Positions 28,334 through 36,362 of a stretch of DNA of 64,000 bases are shown one piece after another (positions within the stretch are counted from its first letter, which is position 1; the number at the start of each line of letters is the position of its first letter). This DNA is from Paenibacillus campinasensis (GTDB lineage Bacteria > Bacillota > Bacilli > Paenibacillales > Paenibacillaceae), in the NCBI RefSeq assembly GCF_002272015.1, contig NZ_NPBY01000057.1, forward strand, positions 1 through 64,000. The letters are read 5' to 3'. The notes under the pieces were generated by a model, which was given only the letters and a program-made list of their open reading frames with translations, was not told where the DNA came from and did not search any database. A program made the position numbers and the translations under genes.

Positions 28334-30529
28334 GTGAGCATACACTATCATAAGGAGCAGGGCATCTTTCATCTTCAGAGCCGCGAATCGAGCTATTGCA
28401 TCGAGCTGGTGCGCGGCGCATACCCGGCTCATGTCTATTGGGGAAAGAAGATTCGCGACCGGCATATTGCGGGCATGCTGGAGCGCAGGGGGAGAGCATC
28501 GTTCTCTCCGACCCCGTTTCGGGATGACTTGTCATTCTCGTTTGATAGCTTGCCGCAGGAGTATCCGGGTTACGGGACAGGCGATTTTCGCCAGCCGGCA
28601 TACGAGGTGCAGCTTACGAATGGCACTACCGTCGTTGAGGTGGAATATACCGGTCATCGAATCTACAGCGGCAAGCCGAAGCTGGAAGGGCTGCCTGCGG
28701 TGTATGTGGAGCAGGACGCGGAGGCCGATACGCTTGAGCTGGAGCTTCGTGACCGGATCAGCGGCTTGACGATCGTACTGACTTATACCGTGCTGCCTGA
28801 TTATGATGCGATTGCGCGTTCCGTTTCCTTCCGGAATGAGGGCGAGGAGAGCATGACCATTTTACGGGCGATGAGCGCAAGCGTCGACTTTAGCCATAGC
28901 CGGTATGACCTGCTGCATCTGCATGGGGCTTGGGCCCGCGAGCGTCATGTGGAACGGAGGAAGCTCTCTCCCGGCATGCAGGGAATTGAAAGCCGCCGCG
29001 GTTCGAGCAGTCATATCCATAACCCGTTTCTGGCACTGCTGTCCGAGGATGCTGGTGAAGAGCATGGTGAAGTATACGGGTTCAGCCTGGTATATAGCGG
29101 CAGCTTCTCGGCACAGGTTGAGGTCGATCAGTACGCGACAGCACGCCTGAATCTCGGCATTAATCCATTTGACTTCTCCTGGCTGCTGGAGCCGGGCGAG
29201 TCGTTTCAGACACCGGAAGCGGTTATGGTGTTCTCGGCAGAGGGGCTCGGCGGAATGTCCAGACGCTATCACAAGCTGTACCGCACCCGCCTGTGCCGCG
29301 GTCAGTTCCGGGATGCCGTTCGTCCGGTGCTGGTGAACAACTGGGAAGCGACCTACTTCGATTTCACAGCGGACAAAATCGAGCACATCGCTAGGGAAGG
29401 CCGCGAGCTTGGCATCGAGCTGTTCGTGCTCGACGACGGCTGGTTCGGCAAGCGAAATGATGATACTACCTCGCTGGGTGACTGGGTGGTGGACCGGAAC
29501 AAGCTTCCGGAAGGACTTGAAGATTTGGCAGAACGGGTGCGGGCGCTTGATATGCAATTCGGCCTCTGGTTTGAGCCGGAGATGATATCGCCAGAGAGCG
29601 AGCTGTACCGGCAGCATCCGGACTGGTGTCTGCATGTGCCTGACCGGCGAAGAACGGAGGGCCGGCAGCAGCTTATTCTGGATTTCTCGCGCGAGGAAGT
29701 GTGCGAGGCGGTGGCCGGCATGATTCGCAGCATATTGCAGAGCGCACCGATCACTTATGTGAAATGGGACATGAACCGGAACATGACGGAGATTGGCTCG
29801 GCTGCGCTGCCGCCGGAACGGCAGCGGGAGACTGCGCATCGTTACATGCTGGGGCTGTATCGGGTGCTGGAGCAATTAACGACCGAGTTCCCGCACATCC
29901 TGTTCGAGAGCTGCTCCGGCGGAGGCGGTCGTTATGACCCTGGGATGCTGTATTACATGCCTCAGACATGGACAAGCGACAATTCGGACGCGATCAGCCG
30001 TCTGAAGATCCAATACGGAACCAGTCTGGTGTACCCGCTCAGCACGATGGGGGCGCATGTGTCGGCGGTGCCGAATCACCAGGTGCACCGGAACACTTCA
30101 CTTCGTGTCAGGGGACATGCGGCGATGTCGGGCAATTTTGGCTACGAGCTGGACTTGACGGCATTTACCGAGGAAGAGAAGGAAGAGGTTCGGGCACAGG
30201 TGAAGCTGTACAAGGACATCCGTCATCTGGTTCAATTCGGGGATTATTATCGTCTCCGCAGCCCGTTTGAGGGGAACGAAGCGGCGTGGACGGTCGTATC
30301 CGAGGATCGGTCCGAAGCGGTGCTGTATTATTTCCGCATCTTAGGGGAAGCGAATGAGCCGATTGTGCGCTTGCGGACGAGAGGTCTTGACCCGGAGGCC
30401 GACTATGAATGCCTCGAAGACGGTGCTGTGTATGGCGGAGATCGGCTGATGCATGCAGGAATGGTCATCCCGCCGATGCGGGGTGATTTCCAGAGCTTTG
30501 TATGGCGGTTCAAACGGGTATCGTCCTGA
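28334..30529 (+). CDS. GH36 alpha-galactosidase
   Basis: A 731-residue cytoplasmic alpha-galactosidase of the long bacterial GH36 type (AgaN/RafA-like). The N-terminal beta-supersandwich ends near residue 310, then the barrel has VLDDGWFG, nucleophile Asp479 in YVKWDMNR and acid/base Asp549 in WTSDNSDA, plus ESCSGGGGRYD. The start is GTG, 7 bases after AGGGGG. It removes alpha-1,6-galactose from melibiose, raffinose or galactomannan fragments. It does not fit xyloglucan, whose galactose is beta-linked, so the locus may serve mixed plant oligosaccharides. Confidence 0.95.
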   Translation: MSIHYHKEQGIFHLQSRESSYCIELVRGAYPAHVYWGKKIRDRHIAGMLERRGRASFSPTPFRDDLSFSFDSLPQEYPGYGTGDFRQPAYEVQLTNGTTVVEVEYTGHRIYSGKPKLEGLPAVYVEQDAEADTLELELRDRISGLTIVLTYTVLPDYDAIARSVSFRNEGEESMTILRAMSASVDFSHSRYDLLHLHGAWARERHVERRKLSPGMQGIESRRGSSSHIHNPFLALLSEDAGEEHGEVYGFSLVYSGSFSAQVEVDQYATARLNLGINPFDFSWLLEPGESFQTPEAVMVFSAEGLGGMSRRYHKLYRTRLCRGQFRDAVRPVLVNNWEATYFDFTADKIEHIAREGRELGIELFVLDDGWFGKRNDDTTSLGDWVVDRNKLPEGLEDLAERVRALDMQFGLWFEPEMISPESELYRQHPDWCLHVPDRRRTEGRQQLILDFSREEVCEAVAGMIRSILQSAPITYVKWDMNRNMTEIGSAALPPERQRETAHRYMLGLYRVLEQLTTEFPHILFESCSGGGGRYDPGMLYYMPQTWTSDNSDAISRLKIQYGTSLVYPLSTMGAHVSAVPNHQVHRNTSLRVRGHAAMSGNFGYELDLTAFTEEEKEEVRAQVKLYKDIRHLVQFGDYYRLRSPFEGNEAAWTVVSEDRSEAVLYYFRILGEANEPIVRLRTRGLDPEADYECLEDGAVYGGDRLMHAGMVIPPMRGDFQSFVWRFKRVSS

Positions 30530-30562
30530 TCGGCCTTGGAATGCTGGGTATATAGCAACATT

Positions 30563-30599
30563 AAAGACGGCGCAGCGGAGTGATCCGGGCGCCGTCTTT
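30563..30599 (+). terminator. terminator after the GH36 gene
   Basis: AAAGACGGCGC and GCGCCGTCTTT pair perfectly over 11 bases. The A/T flanks allow function in both directions, for the alpha-galactosidase gene and the convergent small gene. Confidence 0.8.
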
Positions 30600-30652
30600 G
30601 CTGTGCCGTGTGGGGTTCGGGGTAATGCCGATCGCTTGATGTCCGCCGTCCC

Positions 30653-31009
30653 TCAGTGAAGATGCTGTGGTGAAGGAACGGTAATGGCGTAGGTTCCCCG
30701 CTCTGTGACCAAGGTGACCTGTCCGTCGTTTACCTTCGTTTCGGACAATCCGTCCAGTGCAATCGTAAAGCGCTTGTCCGGGAGCGGGGCTTCCTGTCCG
30801 TCAGTAATGACAATGCCATCTCCCTCCAGCAGAAGGGTGTCCATGTCGGCATAACCGTCGATGGAGGGGACTTGCCGGCGCTGTAGCTCGGCCCGCTTGA
30901 GATGCAGATTCACCTGGTCCCGGTCCTGTTCCTCCACCTTGGATATATGAAGGATTTGATTGCTGTTCGCGTTCAGCCATTCCGTTACGGCTTCCAGTGA
31001 TGGATTCAT
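30653..31009 (-). CDS. conserved-looking hypothetical protein, 118 aa
   Basis: I do not recognise this protein. It is 118 residues, soluble, without a signal peptide. The N-terminal half is amphipathic helix (WLNANSNQILHISKVEEQDRDQVNLHLKRAEL) and the C-terminal half is beta-rich and compact (LLLEGDGIVITDG, FTIALDG). The ATG at 31009 is about 10 bases after GAAGGG. It converges with the alpha-galactosidase gene, and the minus strand shows steady codon use with no overlap with a longer real gene, so it is probably coding. Confidence 0.55.
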   Translation of the reverse strand: MNPSLEAVTEWLNANSNQILHISKVEEQDRDQVNLHLKRAELQRRQVPSIDGYADMDTLLLEGDGIVITDGQEAPLPDKRFTIALDGLSETKVNDGQVTLVTERGTYAITVPSPQHLH

Positions 31010-31170
31010 CCTCTCTGATCCCTTCCTTCATGTTCATATGTGGCTCTGTGGCTCTTCCCTAGCTTACCCCGCTGTTCTTGTCCTTATTTCATGTCGGGTG
31101 ATCCGGTAGCTTATCCGTGAGCGCTGCAGACAGAGAGCACGGTGAAACGGATGAATGTACATGAGGGCCC

Positions 31171-31182
31171 GGGGGGGGGGGG
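31171..31182. repeat. homopolymer tract of 12 G
   Basis: Twelve consecutive G follow GGGCCC in the 245-base gap between two small minus-strand genes. No other G-run of this length is seen in the window. The rest of the gap shows no gene. Confidence 0.9.
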
Positions 31183-31254
31183 CGAAGGAAATGTATGGTA
31201 TGATGGAAGGGATTGTTCAGTTCTGTCCGGTTATTGCACGATCTATAGGCAGGA

Positions 31255-31437
31255 TCAGTCTTGTTCCTGGTCGGGGCGATATACAATGGTGACGCCAAGC
31301 TGAGTATAGGTTTCTTCGGTGTAGTGATGATCCGGGCAATGCTTGATCAGCGCCATGTCATCATGACGGGATATCAGCTTCTGTTCACATTCCGGACACC
31401 GGTCGGACATCCACTGTTTCAGTTTGCCAAATAACAT
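31255..31437 (-). CDS. small zinc-ribbon-like protein, 60 aa
   Basis: A 60-residue protein with CPEC near residue 14 and CPDHHYTEE near residue 34, a spacing that could hold one zinc ion. The C-terminal half is beta-rich (LGVTIVYRP). AAAGAGGTG precedes the ATG by about 7 bases. No specific family is recognised; it could be a nucleic-acid-binding or chaperone-like zinc ribbon. It is divergent from the TauE/SafE gene. Confidence 0.6.
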   Translation of the reverse strand: MLFGKLKQWMSDRCPECEQKLISRHDDMALIKHCPDHHYTEETYTQLGVTIVYRPDQEQD

Positions 31438-31557
31438 TCGCTACACCTCTTTCTTTTCCGATCTAAATACTTGGATTTTATTATAAACAATGTACGAGCT
31501 ACAATCAATATGGATAAGCACGCGTGAATGATATTGTATGAACGGAGATCGATCATC

Positions 31558-32358
31558 TTGATACTGCAGCAGGTAGTAATGATCCTAATCGGCTTTGTGG
31601 GCTCTTTTTTCTCCGGCCTTCTCGGGATCGGCGGGGCCATTATCAACTTTCCCTTATTATTATATGTCCCGGAATGGTTCGGTTACCTGCCCTTCACCCC
31701 GAAGGAGGTAGCTTCCATCAGCATGGTGCAGGTGTTCTTCGCCTCGCTCACAGGGATGTTGACGAACCGGATCCGTGCCAGACAGCGGGAATCGCTGGTC
31801 CACACTAAACTGGTGTTCCATATGGGATCTGCCACTTTGGCCGGCAGCCTGATCGGCAGCTATGCATCGATGATGATGAGCAGCAGCCTCATCAATATCA
31901 TATATGGCTTCCTTGCTGTCGTTGCGGCAGCGCTAATGATTGTTCCGATGCGGGCTTCTCTGGAGTCGCGGCGGGTGAACGAGGTGGAATACAATGCGTA
32001 TCTCGCAGCGGGGATCGCCTTTGTCATCGGAGGCATAGCCGGTATCGTCGGTGCCGGCGGGGCGTTCATTCTCATCCCGGTCATGCTATCCATGCTGCGG
32101 ATTCCGACCCGGATCACGATTGCCTCCTCGCTGGCGATCGTATTTCTGTCAGCGGTCGGCGGCGTCATCGGCAAGCTTGCAGGCGGCGATATTCCCCTCT
32201 GGCCGACCGTATTCGCGGTTGTCGGGAGCCTGCTCGGGGCGCCGGTTGGCATCCTGGTGAGCCGGAGGCTGAATGTGCGCGTATTGCGGTTTGCACTGGC
32301 AGTTCTGATTGCAGCTACCGCCTTCAAAATATGGGTGGACATTCTGGGGGAAATATAG
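31558..32358 (+). CDS. TauE/SafE-family membrane permease
   Basis: A 266-residue membrane protein with about eight hydrophobic spans in two similar halves, each with a Gly-rich motif (FFSGLLGIGGAIINFPLLL and GGIAGIVGAGGAFILIPVML). This is the TauE/SafE (formerly DUF81) family, linked to export of sulfite, sulfonates or other small anions. The chosen start is TTG at 31558 after CGGAG; an ATG ten codons upstream has no ribosome site. The gene stands alone, 57 bases before the aldo/keto reductase gene in the same direction. The substrate is unknown. Confidence 0.85.
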   Translation: MILQQVVMILIGFVGSFFSGLLGIGGAIINFPLLLYVPEWFGYLPFTPKEVASISMVQVFFASLTGMLTNRIRARQRESLVHTKLVFHMGSATLAGSLIGSYASMMMSSSLINIIYGFLAVVAAALMIVPMRASLESRRVNEVEYNAYLAAGIAFVIGGIAGIVGAGGAFILIPVMLSMLRIPTRITIASSLAIVFLSAVGGVIGKLAGGDIPLWPTVFAVVGSLLGAPVGILVSRRLNVRVLRFALAVLIAATAFKIWVDILGEI

Positions 32359-32415
32359 GGTAAGAAGGCAAAGCTATTCATTTTATCGTCTAATCATTAT
32401 CAGGAGGGATATGAG

Positions 32416-33324
32416 ATGAAGAAAAATCGACTGGGTACTTCGGGACTGATCGTATCGGAGATTGGACTTGGCTGCATGTCGCTTGGCACAGAGGAGGCTC
32501 CCGCAATTCGCTTGATACATGAAGCGCTGGATCAGGGCGTGAACCTGCTGGACACCGCGGATCTGTATGATGCCGGACGCAATGAAGAGATCGTAGGCAA
32601 GGCGCTGGAAGGGCGCCGCCGCGAGGACATCATTCTGGCCACCAAGGTGGGCAATCGCCGGATTCCGGGGCAGGAGGGCTGGGTGTGGGACCCGTCGCCG
32701 GACTACATCAAAACGGCGGTTAAAGAGAGCCTGCGCCGCCTGCGTACGGACTATATCGACCTGTACCAGCTTCACGGCGGAACGATCGATGATCCGATCG
32801 ATGAAACGATTGGCGCGTTCGAGGATCTGAAGCGCGAGGGATGGATTCGCGAGTATGGCATTTCTTCCATTCGGCCGAATGTGATCCGGGAATTCGTGAA
32901 ACGTTCGAACATCGTCAGTGTTATGACACAGTATAGTCCGCTGGACCGCCGGCCGGAGGAAGAGGTACTGGATCTGCTGGAGCAGAGTGGTATCTCCGCT
33001 ATCGCCCGGGGGCCGGTAGCTCAAGGCATTTTGTCTGGAAAAGGAGAGAGCAAGGCGGAGAAGGGTTATCTCGGCTATGATCGGGACGAGCTGCTTCGGA
33101 TCCTGGACCAGCTTAAACAGCTGGATGCTGACGTGGATCTGACTCACCTGGGCATTCGCTACGCGCTGGCTCAGGCAGCGGTAGCCTGCACGATTCCAGG
33201 CGCAAGCTCGGCGGGGCAGCTGGCACATAATCTGGAGGCAGGCAAGCGTGAGCCGTTGTCCCCGCAGGTCATTCAGCGCATTCAGGCGATCACTCGGGCC
33301 AACAAGTACGAGCTGCACCGCTAA
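32416..33324 (+). CDS. aldo/keto reductase
   Basis: A 302-residue NAD(P)H-dependent aldo/keto reductase with a (beta/alpha)8 barrel. The tetrad is visible as Asp in LLDTADLYDAG, Tyr in the same helix, Lys in ATKVGN and His in YQLHGG. It reduces aldehydes or ketones in the cytoplasm. CAGGAGGG lies 8 bases before the ATG. It resembles the YajO/general-stress AKR group; no pathway partner is next to it apart from possible co-transcription with the ABC exporter gene 43 bases downstream. Confidence 0.9.
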   Translation: MKKNRLGTSGLIVSEIGLGCMSLGTEEAPAIRLIHEALDQGVNLLDTADLYDAGRNEEIVGKALEGRRREDIILATKVGNRRIPGQEGWVWDPSPDYIKTAVKESLRRLRTDYIDLYQLHGGTIDDPIDETIGAFEDLKREGWIREYGISSIRPNVIREFVKRSNIVSVMTQYSPLDRRPEEEVLDLLEQSGISAIARGPVAQGILSGKGESKAEKGYLGYDRDELLRILDQLKQLDADVDLTHLGIRYALAQAAVACTIPGASSAGQLAHNLEAGKREPLSPQVIQRIQAITRANKYELHR

Positions 33325-33366
33325 ATAAACCACGCACAACATTAACAAGAAAGCAGGGCAGGAGTT

Positions 33367-35145
33367 ATGGGGGAAACAACGTTGAATTCTGCTGCGAAGA
33401 ACAAACAACGGAGCGGATTGCTCCGCCGGTTTGTCGAATTTTACAGGCCGCATAAAAAGCTGTTCACGCTCGACTTTACCTGTGCGGTCGTTGCCGGCGT
33501 GCTGGAGCTGGCTTTCCCGCTGGCCGTGCAGTGGGTCGTTGATTCACTGCTGCCGTCGCGGGAGTGGGGCACGATTGCCGCAGCTGGCGCCGGGCTGCTG
33601 GCCCTATACCTCGTCTGCATGGGGCTGAACTTTGTGGTCAGCTACTTCGGCCACAAGCTCGGCATTAACATTGAAACAGATATGCGCCAGAAGGCGTTCA
33701 ACCATGTGCAGCGCCAATCCTTTCGCTATTTTGACAACACGAAGACCGGGCATGTCATGTCTCGGATGACCAACGATCTGTTTGATATCGGGGAGCTGGC
33801 TCACCACGGGCCGGAGGATTTCTTTATTGCAATGATGACATTTGTGGGCGCCTTCGGCATTATGTGGACCGTCAACTGGGAGCTGGCGCTTATCACCTTT
33901 ACGGTGGTGCCGTTTATCGTATGGCTGATCGTCATTTTCAATAAAAAGCTGCATAAGGCCAACAGCGAGATGTTCTCCAACATCGCCGATCTGAATGCCA
34001 GAGTGGAGGACACGATTTCCGGAATTCGCGTGGTGAAGTCGTTTGCTAACGAGGAGTTCGAAATCGAGCGTTTCCGTAAGAATAACGCAGCCTTCCGTTA
34101 TGCGAAGCTGAAATCGTACCTGGCCATGTCCTTCAGTGTGTCGGGCATGTACATGCTGACCCGGCTCATTTCGCTGATCGTCCTGATCAGCGGGGCCTGG
34201 TTTGCGTTTCAAGGCACGCTCTCGTACGGGGAGCTGGTTGCTTTTCTGCTGTATGTGAATATTTTTCTGAAACCCATTGATAAAATCAATGCGCTGATGG
34301 AAAGCTATCCGAAAGGGATGGCAGGCTTTAAACGCTTCTGCGATCTGCTGGACCGTGAGCCTGAAATCCGGGATCGCGAAGGGGCCCGAGCAGTTTCGGG
34401 CCTGCAAGGGAATATTGAGTTTCATCATGTCACCTTCGGCTATGAACCCGAGCGTCCGGTCTTGAGAAATTTGAATCTCCGGGTGAAGGCCGGGGAGACG
34501 ATTGCGCTTGTCGGCCCTTCGGGAGCCGGGAAATCGACGATTTGCAGCCTAATTCCTCGTTTCTACGATATCCAGGGCGGGGCGATTACGATTGACGGGC
34601 TGGATATTCGGGATATGACCCAGCAATCGCTGCGGTCGCATATCGGGGTCGTGCAGCAGGACGTGTTCCTCTTTGGCGGGACGATCAGGGAAAATATTGA
34701 ATACGGCCGGCTCGGCGCGTCGGAGGCGGACATCATGGATGCCGTTAGGCGCGCACATCTGGAACAGCTGATTGAGTCTCTGCCCGAAGGGCTGGATACC
34801 GTGATCGGTGAACGCGGATTGAAGCTGTCCGGAGGGCAGCGGCAGCGGCTGGCAATTGCCCGCATGTTCCTCAAAAATCCGCCGATACTCATTCTCGATG
34901 AAGCCACGTCTGCCCTCGATACGGAGACGGAAGCGATCATCCAGCAGTCGCTGGAGGAGCTGGCTGTCAATCGGACGACACTGGTCATTGCCCATCGGCT
35001 GGCAACCATCCGCGGGGCGGACCGAATTCTGGTCGTTACGGACGAAGGCATCGCAGAGGAAGGCAAGCATGAGGAGCTGCTTCAGAAGAACGGCGCTTAC
35101 GCAAGACTGCACCGCGCCCAGTTCGGGTCTGAGGCGGTTCGGTAA
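33367..35145 (+). CDS. ABC exporter half-transporter (membrane plus ATPase domain)
   Basis: A 592-residue type IV ABC exporter. Six membrane spans occupy residues ~30-310. The nucleotide-binding domain (~345-592) has Walker A GPSGAGKS, Q-loop VVQQDVF, signature LSGGQRQR, Walker B ILILDEATSALD and the H-loop AHRL. All catalytic parts are intact, so a homodimer would work. It is close to the YfiB/YknU/MsbA-like multidrug or lipid exporters of Bacillales. AGGGCAGGAG precedes the ATG. No paired half-transporter lies beside it, favouring the homodimer. Confidence 0.93.
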   Translation: MGETTLNSAAKNKQRSGLLRRFVEFYRPHKKLFTLDFTCAVVAGVLELAFPLAVQWVVDSLLPSREWGTIAAAGAGLLALYLVCMGLNFVVSYFGHKLGINIETDMRQKAFNHVQRQSFRYFDNTKTGHVMSRMTNDLFDIGELAHHGPEDFFIAMMTFVGAFGIMWTVNWELALITFTVVPFIVWLIVIFNKKLHKANSEMFSNIADLNARVEDTISGIRVVKSFANEEFEIERFRKNNAAFRYAKLKSYLAMSFSVSGMYMLTRLISLIVLISGAWFAFQGTLSYGELVAFLLYVNIFLKPIDKINALMESYPKGMAGFKRFCDLLDREPEIRDREGARAVSGLQGNIEFHHVTFGYEPERPVLRNLNLRVKAGETIALVGPSGAGKSTICSLIPRFYDIQGGAITIDGLDIRDMTQQSLRSHIGVVQQDVFLFGGTIRENIEYGRLGASEADIMDAVRRAHLEQLIESLPEGLDTVIGERGLKLSGGQRQRLAIARMFLKNPPILILDEATSALDTETEAIIQQSLEELAVNRTTLVIAHRLATIRGADRILVVTDEGIAEEGKHEELLQKNGAYARLHRAQFGSEAVR

Positions 35146-35272
35146 TGGGATGAATTAGGTGAGAACATGAATGATTGATTCACTGAATGCTTCATGGCAT
35201 GAAAAGTCATGTCATAGAAGGATTGCTCCATCTCACTCCAGGATGGCATCATCCTTGGTTATATATACCGCT

Positions 35273-35304
35273 GCGCCCGCATCCCGTTGCCGGATGACGG
35301 GCGC
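35273..35304 (+). other. GC-rich stem-loop after the ABC exporter gene
   Basis: GCGCCCG-CATCC pairs with GGATG-A-CGGGCGC. The T-run is poor (TGTTCATAAC), so this may be a weak terminator. The 344-base gap 35146-35489 otherwise holds only the possible promoter at 35404. Confidence 0.5.
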
Positions 35305-35403
35305 TGTTCATAACCTGGCCTTTGCGATGGGTCCCCCTCATTCCCCGAGAGCGGCATACATTGCGGGAGTCAGCACGGATTTCTGTTAGGAGTCTTTTTC
35401 ACA

Positions 35404-35433
35404 GGAAAAACTTTTTATTAGGGTGGATCGTTA
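35404..35433 (+). promoter_or_regulatory. possible ECF-sigma promoter upstream of the sigma/ABC operon
   Basis: GGAAAAAC is followed after 17 bases by CGTTA. Many ECF factors use an AAC-containing -35 and a CGT-containing -10. If used, transcription would start near 35440, which supports the ATG at 35490 as the start of the first gene. This is a by-eye match to a loose motif. Confidence 0.3.
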
Positions 35434-35489
35434 CCATGAAGAGAGCCGATGAGAGGCATCGTTTATATGGAAGGCTGAAAGGGAGTAGC

Positions 35490-36362
35490 ATGATCACGAT
35501 TGAACATTTGTCCAAAACGTACCGCAAAGGTGTATGGGCATTGCTGGATATTTCATTACAACTGAATAAAGGGATGACCGGGCTGCTAGGCCCGAACGGA
35601 GCTGGCAAGACCACGCTAATGCGAATTCTGGCCACGCTTCAGGAGCCGACCTCGGGACAGGTGTCCGTCAACGGCATTCCGCTGAGTCGTTCCGAGGAAA
35701 TACGGAGTATGATCGGCTATTTGCCGCAGCAGTTCCGGATTTATCCCCAGGTGACCGGCAGGGACTTCCTCGATTACGTGGCGACGATGAAAGGGATGAA
35801 GGATGCCAGCCGTCGCCGGAAGGAAATATCGGAGCTGCTGGACCTGGTGAATATGCAGGATAAGGCGGACAAGAAGGTGCGGACTTATTCCAGCGGCATG
35901 AAGCAGCGGATCGGCATCGCCCAGGCACTGCTCGGTGGTCCGGAAATTCTGATCGTGGATGAGCCGACGGCGGGGCTCGATCCGCAGGAACGGGTGCGCT
36001 TTCGCAACATGCTGACCCGGTTCAGCATAAACCGGACGGTGCTGCTGTCTACCCATATCGTGGCTGATATCGAGAGCAACTGCCGGCGAATCGCGGTTAT
36101 GGACAAGGGGAGGCTTGTGATGACGGGCAGTCTGGAAGAGCTGCAGCAGCGGGGTGCAGGGCTAATCTGGGAAGCGGTGCTGGACCAGCGGATGTTCGCG
36201 CAGGCCGATCCGAGGTTGATCATCTCCTCCAAAGCGACAGCCGAAGGCATGCTCTGCCGCATGATTGCCCCGGAGCGGCCGCTTCCGGATGCGGTTCCGG
36301 TTCCTGATCCGTCCCTGGAGGAAGGATATCTGGCTTTGCTGCGGGGGGCTGCCTATGCATAG
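35490..36362 (+). CDS. ABC transporter ATP-binding protein (CcmA type)
   Basis: A 290-residue ATPase opening MITIEHLSKTYRKGVWALLD. Walker A is GPNGAGKT, signature YSSGMKQR, Walker B ILIVDEPTAGLD, and STHIVADIESNC holds the H-loop. A C-terminal extension of ~70 residues follows the core. GGGAG lies 6 bases before the ATG; an upstream in-frame ATG at 35436 after AGGGTGG would add 18 residues. The 3' end overlaps the permease gene by 8 bases, so the two are one transporter. It heads a five-gene unit with an ECF sigma factor. Confidence 0.9.
   Translation: MITIEHLSKTYRKGVWALLDISLQLNKGMTGLLGPNGAGKTTLMRILATLQEPTSGQVSVNGIPLSRSEEIRSMIGYLPQQFRIYPQVTGRDFLDYVATMKGMKDASRRRKEISELLDLVNMQDKADKKVRTYSSGMKQRIGIAQALLGGPEILIVDEPTAGLDPQERVRFRNMLTRFSINRTVLLSTHIVADIESNCRRIAVMDKGRLVMTGSLEELQQRGAGLIWEAVLDQRMFAQADPRLIISSKATAEGMLCRMIAPERPLPDAVPVPDPSLEEGYLALLRGAAYA

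Noticed and set aside
31171..31182. G-run as a quadruplex-type regulatory element
   Set aside because: A single uninterrupted run of 12 G lacks separate G-tracts with loops, so a defined quadruplex cannot be claimed; it was kept only as an unusual tract.
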